A stretch of 64,000 nt of DNA from Desulforegulaceae bacterium. Its GTDB lineage: Bacteria; Desulfobacterota; Desulfobacteria; Desulfobacterales; JACKCP01. The position numbers and the translations under genes were made by a program. The DNA is taken from the NCBI GenBank assembly GCA_034006035.1, contig JAVETN010000008.1, positions 1-64,000 of the forward strand, in the 5' to 3' direction. Positions 55,199 through 63,698 of the stretch are shown piece after piece. The notes beneath the pieces were generated by a model, which made no database searches, was not told where the DNA came from, and worked only from the letters and a program-made list of their open reading frames with translations. Positions within the stretch are counted from its first letter, which is position 1. Every line of letters begins with the position of its first letter.

Positions 55199-56380
55199 AT
55201 GAATAAGCTCATTAAAGTTTTTATGGGCGGTTTAATTTTTTGTTTTATTTTCATATCAACTTCATTTTCAATCCCTGTAAATTCAAATTCTGAAATCGGA
55301 AAAGCTCTTGATTTAACTGAAGCTCAGCTTGAAAAAGCTTTAAGTGAAATTGATAAGGCACTTGATGTTGTTTCAAAAAATGAAGAAAAAAAGAAAAGAA
55401 AAATAAGTTTTTTAGACCCTGTAAAAGTTTTTGATTTATGTGACAAATACTCAATGATTGCATATAAATCAAAGTATGAATCAGGAGAAGATGCAATTGT
55501 TGGTTTTTTGGTAATTAAAAATGATGAAGGCATTGAAATACATAGTTCTGTTCCACATTTGATCTGGAGGGGCAGTGCAAATATAAACTCTTTTAATTCA
55601 ATAACTGATGATGTTTTATGTAAATATTTTAGAGATTATGGAATAAAAGATGTTTACCCAATTTACTCACAAATAAAACTTCGAGAAAAAATCAATTTAA
55701 AAGCAGATAAAAACCATACACATAGCGGCAATGATATAGTGGAGGGAATTATCAATGAAAAATTTATTGATGATTCAATAACAAGGGATTCTGAACTTGA
55801 AGAAGCTTTATCTAAAAAAGCTGATATTGCTATGATTGTAAGTTTAAGACAAGGTGATAAATCAGCAAGTGTGGATTCAGCTATAGTAAATCAGCTTCAG
55901 TCAAGAATAGCCCAGCTGGAAAAACAAATAGAAAAGCTAAATCTTATTTTAAGCGGTGTTGTTAGAAAAGATAATGAGATTTTTTTTAACAATGTAAATA
56001 TCCATCTTGTTAATGGACTGGGTAAAACCGAATCTTCAAATTCAACAGGTAATTTAATAGTTGGCTATAATGAAAAAGGTAATATTTCTGGCTCCCATAA
56101 TATAGTTGCAGGAACTTCAGTTAAAGCCAGCTCCTATGGAGGCTTGGTTACAGGTAAAAACAATAGTGTATCAAAACCCTATTCTGTGGCTGCAGGAGGA
56201 AACAATAACAAAGTAAGCGGTAATTTTGGAGTAGCAATAGGTGGCAGCTCAAATACTGCCTCAGGTATATATTCCACTGTGGCTGGCGGAGAAAAAAATA
56301 ATGCAAAAGGCGATTTTTCAATAATTGCAGGTGGAAAAAATAGAAGTGTAGTAAATGAAAATCCTCATTTTATTCAATAG
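55199..56380 (+). CDS. Exported protein with YadA-head-like repeats and no membrane anchor
   Basis: 393 residues with a signal peptide (VFMGGLIFCFIFISTSFS). An N-terminal domain of unknown type (about 30-190) is followed by a stalk-like part (HSGNDIVEGIINEKFIDDS), a coiled coil (NQLQSRIAQLEKQIEKLNLI, about 230-249) and a C-terminal series of 14-residue repeats such as GSHNIVAGTSVKAS, SKPYSVAAGGNNNKV, GNFGVAIGGSSNTA and GIYSTVAGGEKNNA. These match the left-handed beta-roll of YadA-type trimeric adhesin heads. The order is inverted relative to YadA (head last) and no C-terminal barrel is present, so it is probably secreted or held by other proteins. Confidence 0.8.
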   Translation: MNKLIKVFMGGLIFCFIFISTSFSIPVNSNSEIGKALDLTEAQLEKALSEIDKALDVVSKNEEKKKRKISFLDPVKVFDLCDKYSMIAYKSKYESGEDAIVGFLVIKNDEGIEIHSSVPHLIWRGSANINSFNSITDDVLCKYFRDYGIKDVYPIYSQIKLREKINLKADKNHTHSGNDIVEGIINEKFIDDSITRDSELEEALSKKADIAMIVSLRQGDKSASVDSAIVNQLQSRIAQLEKQIEKLNLILSGVVRKDNEIFFNNVNIHLVNGLGKTESSNSTGNLIVGYNEKGNISGSHNIVAGTSVKASSYGGLVTGKNNSVSKPYSVAAGGNNNKVSGNFGVAIGGSSNTASGIYSTVAGGEKNNAKGDFSIIAGGKNRSVVNENPHFIQ

Positions 56381-56409
56381 GATTTTTCTTTAGTTCTGGG
56401 GGAAAGTTT

Positions 56410-58446
56410 ATGAAAAGCTGTAAATATCTTTTAATTATTTTTTTTCTAATTTATTCCTCTTTAGTCAGTGCTGGGGAGTACCATGCTTTTTTAATTGGAG
56501 TTGATAATTATCATGATTCCATGATCAAAGGACCTGGGACAGCAGCAAATGATGCCAAAGGACTTGGGGAGGTTTTAAACAAAAAATATGGGTTTAAAAC
56601 AAAAGTTTATTCAGGAGAAAAAGCAACTAAAAAAAACATCTTGAATAAACTTGATAATTATTCAAAAACACTTTCAAAAAAAGATACTCTTTTTATTTAT
56701 TTCAGCGGTAAAACCGAATATGATGCTTTTAGCAATGATTCATGGTGGATTCCCTATGATGCTTTTTATGGAGATACCTTATCATATATTGATTATTCAA
56801 AAGCTTCAGAAATTTTAAAAAAAATAAAATCAAATACTTTAATTGCAACAAATTCATCTCTTCCTCAAAACTATCCTTCGTATAGATATGGTAACTCTTA
56901 TTCAGACTCAGGACTTGGAATTAAATTGATTTTAAATTCATCTGGAAATCAATCAGCTTCTTCTATTTCCCCGGAGTTCAGCATCTTTGGTTATTCTTTG
57001 ATTCAAGCTTTAAAAGATTCAGATACAAAAGAAGTTTCTGTGCGTTCTTTATCAGAAACTGCAAGTAAAAATTCATCTGCCCAGGGGCTTAAGCTTGAAT
57101 TAAAAGTTCTTGGTATTTCTCCTGTACAAAAAGGAGAAATCAAATTTGCCAATTTCTCTTATAAAAATCAAAAGGATCAGGTTCCTTTAAAAAAAGAGAA
57201 AATCAAATCTCAGGAGAAAAAACCTTCAGTTATAAATATTTTCACAAATCCAGGTGAGGCAAGTCTTTTTATAGATAATAAATTCAAAGGTAAAACTCCT
57301 GTTGAAAACCTTATTCTTCAACCTGGCTCATACAATTTAAAATTATCTAAGAAAGGTTATAAGGAAAAGATTGAAAATTTAAAAATTGATGAAAACAGAG
57401 ACAAAAAACTAGAGTTTTTTCTTGATAAACTTATACCTGAAAAAGGAAGCCTTAGTATCAACCTAATTCCAGATACAGGCTCAATTAAATTTAAAAACAA
57501 GGAGATTAAATACAAAAACAAAATAAAACTTGATCCAGGTAAATATGAGCTTGTTTTGTCTTCTCCTTTTTATTTGGAAAAAAGTATAAAAGTTGAAATT
57601 TTGGAAGGACAAAATCTTGAAATTGATGAAAAACTTTCTCCTTTAATGAATTTTACAAATTCCATTTCCCAAAAATTTGTAAGAATAACAAAGGGCGAGT
57701 TTCAAATGGGTACTCCAGACAATGAACTTAGAAGAGATCCAGATGAAAATATTTTTGAGGTTAAAATCTCAAAAGATTTTTTTATAATGGAAAAGGAAGT
57801 CAGTCTAGGGGATTGGAAAAAATTTATTGAAGAAACAAATTATAAAACAGATTCTGAAAAAGAGGGCGGAGCTTTGGTTTGGATCGGATATAAATGGGAT
57901 AAAAGCTGGAAATATTCATGGAAAAATCCTGGATTTGATCAAACGGACAAAGAGCCTGTAACCTGTGTCAGCTATAACGACGCTGCTGAATTTGCCAAAT
58001 GGGTTTCTCAAAAAGAAAACTTAAATTATTCACTTCCAACAGAAGCTCAGTGGGAATATAGTTGCCGAGGCGGGAGCCAATCAACCTTTGCCTATGGAAA
58101 TTGTCTTTTGGATACCCAGGCTAATTTTGCAGCAAATTCAAAAAGAGGGAATTGTCCTGAAGGTAAAAACAGAAACAGAACAATTGAAACCGGAAAACTT
58201 CTTCCAAATAAATTTGGACTTTATGATATTCACGGAAATGTAATGGAGTGGTGTCTTGATTTTTACTCTGAATATCCAAAAGGAAAAGTTGTTAATCCCT
58301 CAGGGCCGGCCACAGGTAAATTTAAAGTGGTAAGGGGCTGTGGATGGGAAACTGATATAAATAATTGCAGGGCAGGTAATAGATTTACTGAAAAGCAAAA
58401 TACCTCTAAAAACAATCTAGGGTTCAGATTGGTTCTTCACCCATAA
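56410..58446 (+). CDS. Exported pseudo-caspase with PEGA and SUMF1 domains
   Basis: 678 residues with a signal peptide (about 1-21). Residues 23-230 have the caspase (peptidase C14) fold: EYHAFLIGVDNYHD, ANDAKGLGEVLNKKYGF, LFIYFSG. Both catalytic residues are replaced: the His of the usual GHGE is Lys 101 (SGKTE), and the Cys of DSCFSG is Ser 150 (TNSSLPQ). Residues about 275-345 form a PEGA domain (FTNPGEASLFIDNKFKGKTP). Residues 420-678 form a formylglycine-generating-enzyme-like (SUMF1) domain with FQMGTPDNE, SLPTEAQWEYSCRGG, GNVMEWCLD and NNLGFRLVL. The genes on either side are 16-29 bases away. An envelope binding or scaffolding role is inferred. Confidence 0.88.
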   Translation: MKSCKYLLIIFFLIYSSLVSAGEYHAFLIGVDNYHDSMIKGPGTAANDAKGLGEVLNKKYGFKTKVYSGEKATKKNILNKLDNYSKTLSKKDTLFIYFSGKTEYDAFSNDSWWIPYDAFYGDTLSYIDYSKASEILKKIKSNTLIATNSSLPQNYPSYRYGNSYSDSGLGIKLILNSSGNQSASSISPEFSIFGYSLIQALKDSDTKEVSVRSLSETASKNSSAQGLKLELKVLGISPVQKGEIKFANFSYKNQKDQVPLKKEKIKSQEKKPSVINIFTNPGEASLFIDNKFKGKTPVENLILQPGSYNLKLSKKGYKEKIENLKIDENRDKKLEFFLDKLIPEKGSLSINLIPDTGSIKFKNKEIKYKNKIKLDPGKYELVLSSPFYLEKSIKVEILEGQNLEIDEKLSPLMNFTNSISQKFVRITKGEFQMGTPDNELRRDPDENIFEVKISKDFFIMEKEVSLGDWKKFIEETNYKTDSEKEGGALVWIGYKWDKSWKYSWKNPGFDQTDKEPVTCVSYNDAAEFAKWVSQKENLNYSLPTEAQWEYSCRGGSQSTFAYGNCLLDTQANFAANSKRGNCPEGKNRNRTIETGKLLPNKFGLYDIHGNVMEWCLDFYSEYPKGKVVNPSGPATGKFKVVRGCGWETDINNCRAGNRFTEKQNTSKNNLGFRLVLHP

Positions 58447-58462
58447 ATCAGGAATAGAAATA

Positions 58463-59665
58463 ATGAAAAAAAAACTTATAATTTTACTTTTATTCTTATT
58501 ACCGGCTTCAAATTTATTTTCTAAATCTTTTGATGAATTTAAAAAACTTTCAACTTCAGATTTCAAAACTTATTCTAAAGGTGTTGAAAAAGATTTTGAT
58601 AAATATAAAAAAGAGATTGAGGAAGCTTTTAAAGAATATAAAACAAAAGTTGCTAAGGTATGGGGAGAAAAAAATTCTGTTGTTTCTGATAAAAAGCAAT
58701 ATGTAAGTTATTTTAATAAATTAAGGGAAAGAAATATAATAGATTTTGAAGAGGGCAGGGTTAAAATTGAAATTGTTTTATCTTCTGATCAAAAAAATGA
58801 CAAAAATATAAAGAGCAAATTAAAAGAGTCGCTTAAAAACGCTATAATTCAAAAGCCTGATACCAGATCAATAACTGAAATATCAAAATCTCCAGATACA
58901 ATTCAAAATGATAATTCTGATTGTCTTCTTAAAGATCAAATCAAGGATAAAAATGGCAATCCTGTTGACTTAGAGAATGCAGAGCTGTTTGCTTTGGAGG
59001 TTCTGGAACAAAATAAATTTGAATCAATTACAATAAAAGATGATGAAAACAATGAAAAAACTATTGTTTCAATAGATTTTCCCCTTGCTGAAGATCACAT
59101 AAAAAAAAGAGCTCTTAGATATATTGATTTTGTTATTCCTGAAGCTGAAAAAAGAAATATAGATCTTGAACTTATTTTTGCAATTATGGAAACTGAGAGT
59201 TCTTTTAATCCCCTGGCAAAATCTCCTATACCTGCTTTTGGGCTTATGCAGCTTGTACCTACGACTGCTGGAAGAGATTCGTTTCGGTTTATTTATAAAA
59301 AAGATCTGGCACCAAGTGATAAATTTCTTTATCAACCAAAAAACAATATTGAGCTTGGCTCAGCCTATCTTTATATTTTGTTTAACAGGTATCTTGATGA
59401 AGTTGAAAATATGGACTCAAGACTTTGGTGTGTTGTTGCTGCATATAATACTGGAATAGGCAATTTGTTTCAAACATTTGTCGGAGAATACTCTGAAACA
59501 AAATTTGGTACAAGACAGCTGTGGAAACTAACTGCTTTTAAAAAAATCAACGGGATGTCGCCCGATGAAGTTTACGATTATCTTTATGCCAATCTCCCTT
59601 ACAAAGAAACTAGAAACTATATTGAAAGAGTTAAAACTAGGATGCCAAAATATAAAATAAATTAA
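58463..59665 (+). CDS. MltC-like lytic transglycosylase
   Basis: 400 residues with a signal peptide (MKKKLIILLLFLLPAS..FS) but no lipobox cysteine, unlike E. coli MltC. The N-terminal region (FKTYSKGVEKDFDKYKKEIE, KVAKVWGEKN) follows DUF3393 of MltC. The SLT domain has the catalytic Glu 245 in METESSFNP, then AFGLMQLVP, PKNNIELGSAYL and VVAAYNTGIGNL. It cuts peptidoglycan glycan strands. The gene lies 16 bases after the pseudo-caspase gene, suggesting it opens the wall for, or helps assemble, the trio's surface product. Confidence 0.88.
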   Translation: MKKKLIILLLFLLPASNLFSKSFDEFKKLSTSDFKTYSKGVEKDFDKYKKEIEEAFKEYKTKVAKVWGEKNSVVSDKKQYVSYFNKLRERNIIDFEEGRVKIEIVLSSDQKNDKNIKSKLKESLKNAIIQKPDTRSITEISKSPDTIQNDNSDCLLKDQIKDKNGNPVDLENAELFALEVLEQNKFESITIKDDENNEKTIVSIDFPLAEDHIKKRALRYIDFVIPEAEKRNIDLELIFAIMETESSFNPLAKSPIPAFGLMQLVPTTAGRDSFRFIYKKDLAPSDKFLYQPKNNIELGSAYLYILFNRYLDEVENMDSRLWCVVAAYNTGIGNLFQTFVGEYSETKFGTRQLWKLTAFKKINGMSPDEVYDYLYANLPYKETRNYIERVKTRMPKYKIN

Positions 59666-59713
59666 AAATTTATTTTATTCCTGATATAGATCAAATTTCT
59701 TTTAAATTATTCA

Positions 59714-60886
59714 TTATAATGGAGAATATTTGTAAACATCTTTAAGTGAAATTATGGGTGAAAGGAATCCCCCTGGTCCAATCTGGGTAAAATAAGTTTT
59801 AACAGAACCTGTGGCTTTGTTTTCTTTAAAGTCAAATACAAAACCTCCAAGATTTACTGAAGGCATTTCATGGGCTTTTTTAATAAAGCCTTCTCTTGTA
59901 ATTGGTTCTTCGCAGTCTGAAAGAATTGTAGTCAGTGCTCTTGCAGAGATAAAGCCTTCAAATCCCTTGAATGAAGCAGTTTCTTCAGGATAAAATCTGG
60001 AAGATAATCTTTTGTAAAGATTGGTGATTTGATATCTTGTTTGGAAGGGAAAAGGAACAACCTGACTTACAATAACCCCAATTCCTTGATTCATAAGAAG
60101 TCCTGAAAGCTTTGACCCATCAACTTCAGAAGCTGCCATTATAATTATGGAGGGGTTAAGTTTTCTAAGTTCTTTAATGAATAAAGCCGCAATTTCAGCT
60201 TCCGAGGCTATAATTACAGCATCTGGAAATCCAGAGTTTATTTTTTTTGCTGCAAATTTAAAGTCTGGATTTTTTGTTTGTACTGATGCTGATGAAAAAA
60301 TTTTAAGATTTTTTTCTTCAAAGCTCCATTTGGCACCTTTATAAAAACTTTCTGCCCAATTGCTGTCTGAATAAAAAAAAGAGATTTTATTTTTTTTATT
60401 TTCAATAAGAAGATCAACCATACTAGCTGTTTCTCTTCCATAATCTGGACGGGTAAAAAAAGCGTTTGGCTCAGAAAACTCATGGAGTTCAGTTGAACCG
60501 GTTGCGGCTCCAAAAAAGGCAAGCTTGTTTTTTTTGGAAAGCTCATAGCTCTTCATAGCTGAATCATAACCCAGATAACCATAAAGAACCAAAATATCGT
60601 CAAGAATAAAGTTTTCAGTTATTTTTAAGGCTGTTTCTGAATTACCTTTATCATCTTTTGTTATCAATTCTATTTGTTTTCCGTTTATACCTCCCCTTGA
60701 ATTAATATAGTTAATCCAGGAAAGACTGCCTTTTTGAAATTCCTGTGCTGATTTTTCCATTTCACCAGTTAAAGGTAAAGATTGTCCTATTTTTATTGTT
60801 TCTGCAAAAATTTTTGGTGTTATGCTAAAACTTAAGATAAGCGGGAAAAGAACCAATAAAGTTTTTTTGAATAAATTGTTTCTCAT
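59714..60886 (-). CDS. Leu/Ile/Val-type ABC transporter substrate-binding protein
   Basis: 390 residues with a signal peptide (LLVLFPLILSFSITPKIFA). The mature chain opens ETIKIGQSLPLTGEMEKSAQ, continues SWINYINSRGGINGKQIEL and has the two-lobe pattern of periplasmic binding proteins of type 6 (branched-chain amino acids, amides). No permease or ATPase gene is adjacent, so it may act as an orphan binding protein or as a sensor partner. Confidence 0.87.
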   Translation of the reverse strand: MRNNLFKKTLLVLFPLILSFSITPKIFAETIKIGQSLPLTGEMEKSAQEFQKGSLSWINYINSRGGINGKQIELITKDDKGNSETALKITENFILDDILVLYGYLGYDSAMKSYELSKKNKLAFFGAATGSTELHEFSEPNAFFTRPDYGRETASMVDLLIENKKNKISFFYSDSNWAESFYKGAKWSFEEKNLKIFSSASVQTKNPDFKFAAKKINSGFPDAVIIASEAEIAALFIKELRKLNPSIIIMAASEVDGSKLSGLLMNQGIGVIVSQVVPFPFQTRYQITNLYKRLSSRFYPEETASFKGFEGFISARALTTILSDCEEPITREGFIKKAHEMPSVNLGGFVFDFKENKATGSVKTYFTQIGPGGFLSPIISLKDVYKYSPL

Positions 60887-61091
60887 TTTAATCCTTAATT
60901 TGTCTGTAACTCAAAATAAAGTTATTTAACTTAGACAATAGCTTTGCTGGTTTAGGGGTTAAACTCAATCATCTCTTCGGCCATTGGCAGAAAAAGCTTA
61001 CATTTTTTAATCTCAGTTATTATTTGATAAAGAACTTGATTTAGCAATGTCTCGATTCAATTAACCTTATATAAAATAAAGTTTTAAAAAT
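60887..61091. other. Divergent spacer, no gene seen
   Basis: An AT-rich stretch between the binding-protein gene (minus) and the roadblock gene (plus). It contains no credible reading frame and no riboswitch I recognise. TATATAAAAT near 61068 may be a -10 element for the plus strand, without a good -35. Confidence 0.35.
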
Positions 61092-61117
61092 GGTCAACCT
61101 AAAGGTTAGCCTTTTTT
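61092..61117 (+). terminator. Terminator-like hairpin upstream of the roadblock gene
   Basis: GGTCAACC (61092-61099) pairs with GGTTAGCC (61104-61111) with one mismatch and a TAAA loop, followed by six T. No plus-strand gene ends here, so it may attenuate the downstream operon or end a short RNA. Confidence 0.55.
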
Positions 61118-61292
61118 AAAATTTTATAAGTAATGGCTAAATTAGCTGACAATGGAATCCATAATGAACAACTACAATCATTGTCTTGAACAATGATATT
61201 AAATGGGTTATAAAAATTGGTGCTTATATTTGATCGGAAAGTTTTGATTTGTTGGAAAAATATAAAACACATTTACCTTAAGGACAGATTTC

Positions 61293-61685
61293 ATGGAATT
61301 CACTTTGGACCTAGGAAAAAACCAAATAGATCAGATTGAAAAGGTTTTGAATGAAGAGTTGATTGAATTAGGGGTTACAAATGTCATTCTCCTTGATCTT
61401 GCCGGCAATGTCATTGTCAATCTTGATAATGGTAAAACAAACCATGATGTTTATTCCCTGGCAGCTCTTGCAGCAGGAAACTTCGGGGCAGTAAGTGCAA
61501 TGGCAAATCTTATTGGAGAACAGGAATTTTCCCTTTTATTCCATAAAGGAGAGATTGAAAGCATACATTTTAGCAAGGTCACTCAGGACATGCTCTTGCT
61601 TACAATATTTGAGAAGTCAGTTTCTTTGGGTTTTCTCAGGCTTAAGGTAAGTGAAGCTGTGAAAAAAATAAAATCTTTGTTTTAA
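61293..61685 (+). CDS. Roadblock/LC7-domain protein (MglB-like)
   Basis: 130 residues forming one roadblock fold: VLNEELIELGVTNVILLDLA, GNVIVNLDNGK, SLAALAAGNFGAVSAMANLI and FSLLFHKGEIESIHFS. In Myxococcus the roadblock protein MglB is the GTPase-activating partner of MglA. The next gene, 25 bases downstream, is an MglA-like GTPase, so the same pairing is expected. Confidence 0.88.
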   Translation: MEFTLDLGKNQIDQIEKVLNEELIELGVTNVILLDLAGNVIVNLDNGKTNHDVYSLAALAAGNFGAVSAMANLIGEQEFSLLFHKGEIESIHFSKVTQDMLLLTIFEKSVSLGFLRLKVSEAVKKIKSLF

Positions 61686-61710
61686 TTTAATTTTACCCGG
61701 AGGAACTAAA

Positions 61711-62319
61711 TTGGCTTTAATAAATCCTAAGAAAAAAGAAGTGCAGGTTAAAATAGTTTATTACGGACCAGGAAGGTGTGGTAAAACTACAAATCTTGAA
61801 TTCATAAACAATAAATTTAAAAAAAGAATCCAAAATGAAATGGTCACCATAAAAACTTATGGAGACAGAACTCTTTTTTTTGACTTTTTACCTTTAGATA
61901 TAGGTACTATTTCAGGGCATAATATTAAGGTTCAGTTTTATACAGTTCCAGGTCAGGTTAAATATAATGCTACCCGAAAACTTGTTTTAAGAGGGGTAGA
62001 TGGGATTGTTTTTGTAGCTGATTCAATGGCTTTGAGAAGAGATATGAATATGCGCTCACTAAAAAATCTACATGAAAATTTATTGTCATTTAATAAAGAT
62101 ATAAGGAAAATTCCCCTTGTTATGCAATTTAATAAAAGAGATCTTGGGGAGCAGGGTATTGAGCTTTTAGATATTGAAACAATGAATAATGATCTTAATA
62201 AAGTTATAAAAGCTCCTTACTTAGGTGCCAGTGCAATATCAGGGGAAAATGTGGCATTAACAATGAAAAAAATAATTTCTCTTACAATCTCTTCATTAAA
62301 GAAAAAACTGGAGGCCTAG
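61711..62319 (+). CDS. MglA-like small GTPase
   Basis: 202 residues. P-loop GPGRCGKTT (19-27), FDFLPLDIGTISGHN, TVPGQVKYNATRKLVLRG and NKRD as G4. It is a paralogue of the GTPase at 48779 (about half of the residues identical by eye). Start is TTG 61711, with CGGAGGAAC just before it. It follows a roadblock gene and precedes two unknown genes and a zinc-ribbon gene, suggesting a self-contained polarity or signalling module. Confidence 0.92.
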   Translation: MALINPKKKEVQVKIVYYGPGRCGKTTNLEFINNKFKKRIQNEMVTIKTYGDRTLFFDFLPLDIGTISGHNIKVQFYTVPGQVKYNATRKLVLRGVDGIVFVADSMALRRDMNMRSLKNLHENLLSFNKDIRKIPLVMQFNKRDLGEQGIELLDIETMNNDLNKVIKAPYLGASAISGENVALTMKKIISLTISSLKKKLEA

Positions 62320-63009
62320 TTGAACTCTAAAAAAGATAATCTCACTCAGGAGCTTGACACTAAACTTGAAAATCTTTTTGATGAAGATACTCTTTTTGAT
62401 GAAAACGAAGTTGAGCCTGAGTCATTAATCAGAAATCCGGTAAAACCAGAACTTCGAGTGGATGAAAGTTTAAATACAGAAACTGCTAAGTTAAATAAAA
62501 AATCCAATGTCTCTCTTCTGGATAATTTAAATGCAATTCTTTTATCCCTGGACTGGGAAATCACTGATGAGCTCATAGATAACTACACTTCTGAAATTAA
62601 TAATCTTAAATCAAGTTATGGGGAAGACAAATATTGTGGTTATTTTTATCGAATACTCGAAAATCTAGGAAGATATATTAAAAAACATCTTGGGGAAGCA
62701 CATCCTGAGTCAGTTTTAATGATGCAGTCAATTCATAAAAGCCTTGAAAATATTTTTCTTAATTCAGATTTAACTGAAGTTCAAAAAAAAGATATATTTT
62801 ACAAAGAATACAATAAATATACAAAATTTAAAGAAAAAGTAAGTCTTAAAAAATCAAGAAAACCTTCAAAAAAATCATCAGACAGCAACCTTGGAACAGG
62901 AAATATTTCTGAAGCTTTAATTTTAAGACTTTCTGAAGTTTTGAAGACAACAATTAAAGAAGAGCTTGAAATAGTAAAAAAAGAAATAATTGAAACTTTA
63001 AAAAAATAA
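62320..63009 (+). CDS. Protein of unknown function in the GTPase cluster
   Basis: 229 residues; an acidic N-terminus (LENLFDEDTLFDENEVEPE), a helical middle (LDNLNAILLSLDWEITDELI, GYFYRILENLGRYIKKHLGE), a basic linker (SLKKSRKPSKKSS) and a C-terminal helix. I recognise no domain. The TTG start at 62320 directly follows the GTPase stop and is served by GGAGG inside that gene, so expression is coupled to the GTPase; it is a candidate effector. Confidence 0.75.
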   Translation: MNSKKDNLTQELDTKLENLFDEDTLFDENEVEPESLIRNPVKPELRVDESLNTETAKLNKKSNVSLLDNLNAILLSLDWEITDELIDNYTSEINNLKSSYGEDKYCGYFYRILENLGRYIKKHLGEAHPESVLMMQSIHKSLENIFLNSDLTEVQKKDIFYKEYNKYTKFKEKVSLKKSRKPSKKSSDSNLGTGNISEALILRLSEVLKTTIKEELEIVKKEIIETLKK

Positions 63010-63026
63010 TTTTTCAGGATTTATAA

Positions 63027-63515
63027 ATGGTGGATATTGGCAGCCTGGATGAAATTAAATCAATAAACATTAAAGATTTTACTAAGATAACCAAGTTTAC
63101 CTGTTCTGGGGAAGAACTTGAATTATTGTTAATCTTAATTGAGAATAATAATTTGCCTGAAATTTCTGCTCAGTTTAAAAACAACAAAGACAAGCTTTTA
63201 TCTTTAATTTTAAATCTTCATTATTTGAACCTTATTGATTTCAAATTAAAAGATATAGTTTCAAAGCCTCCTTTAATTGATTTGGGTTTACTTATTCAAT
63301 TTATTTTAATCAGCTTTCTTGAAGCTGTAGGACCAATTGCCAACTTTATCCTTGATGATACAATAAATGAGATGGGCGAAACTAAGGAAAATTTTACTTT
63401 AAAAAGAATTCCTGAACTTATAAATATTTTGTCCAGGGAAATTCCAAGGAAAGATAAGAAAATTAAGTTCCAAAAAGCTATGATAGAAAAACTAAAAGAG
63501 ATTAAAATGGTGTAA
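63027..63515 (+). CDS. Helical protein of unknown function, DUF8082-like C-terminus
   Basis: 162 residues. The N-terminal half looks like a small winged helix (KITKFTCSGEELELLLILIE, KDKLLSLILNLHYLNLIDF). The C-terminal half (EAVGPIANFILDDTINEMG, IPELINILSREIPRKDKKIK) resembles the DUF8082 pattern found at the end of signalling proteins. The assignment is tentative. It lies 17 bases after the preceding gene of the GTPase cluster. Confidence 0.65.
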   Translation: MVDIGSLDEIKSINIKDFTKITKFTCSGEELELLLILIENNNLPEISAQFKNNKDKLLSLILNLHYLNLIDFKLKDIVSKPPLIDLGLLIQFILISFLEAVGPIANFILDDTINEMGETKENFTLKRIPELINILSREIPRKDKKIKFQKAMIEKLKEIKMV

Positions 63516-63698
63516 ACAGATTTGAAACCATTGCTTTGTTGATTGAAATTGATAAAATCAAACCCCGGGAAATTGGGAGTAAAAAACCAGATACTTATTT
63601 CTTAAAAAGTCTGCAGCCAGGCAGTTTTGGTTGAAAAACTTTGATGTTCAGATAAATACCAAATCAATAATAATCACTAAATTTCAGGAGTCCTGATT

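Noticed and set aside
63530-63640. Short open frame of about 30 codons between the DUF8082-like and zinc-ribbon genes
   Set aside because: It could start only at TTG with no ribosome-binding site, and the product is not recognisable; noted because codons look plausible (ends LQPGSFG).
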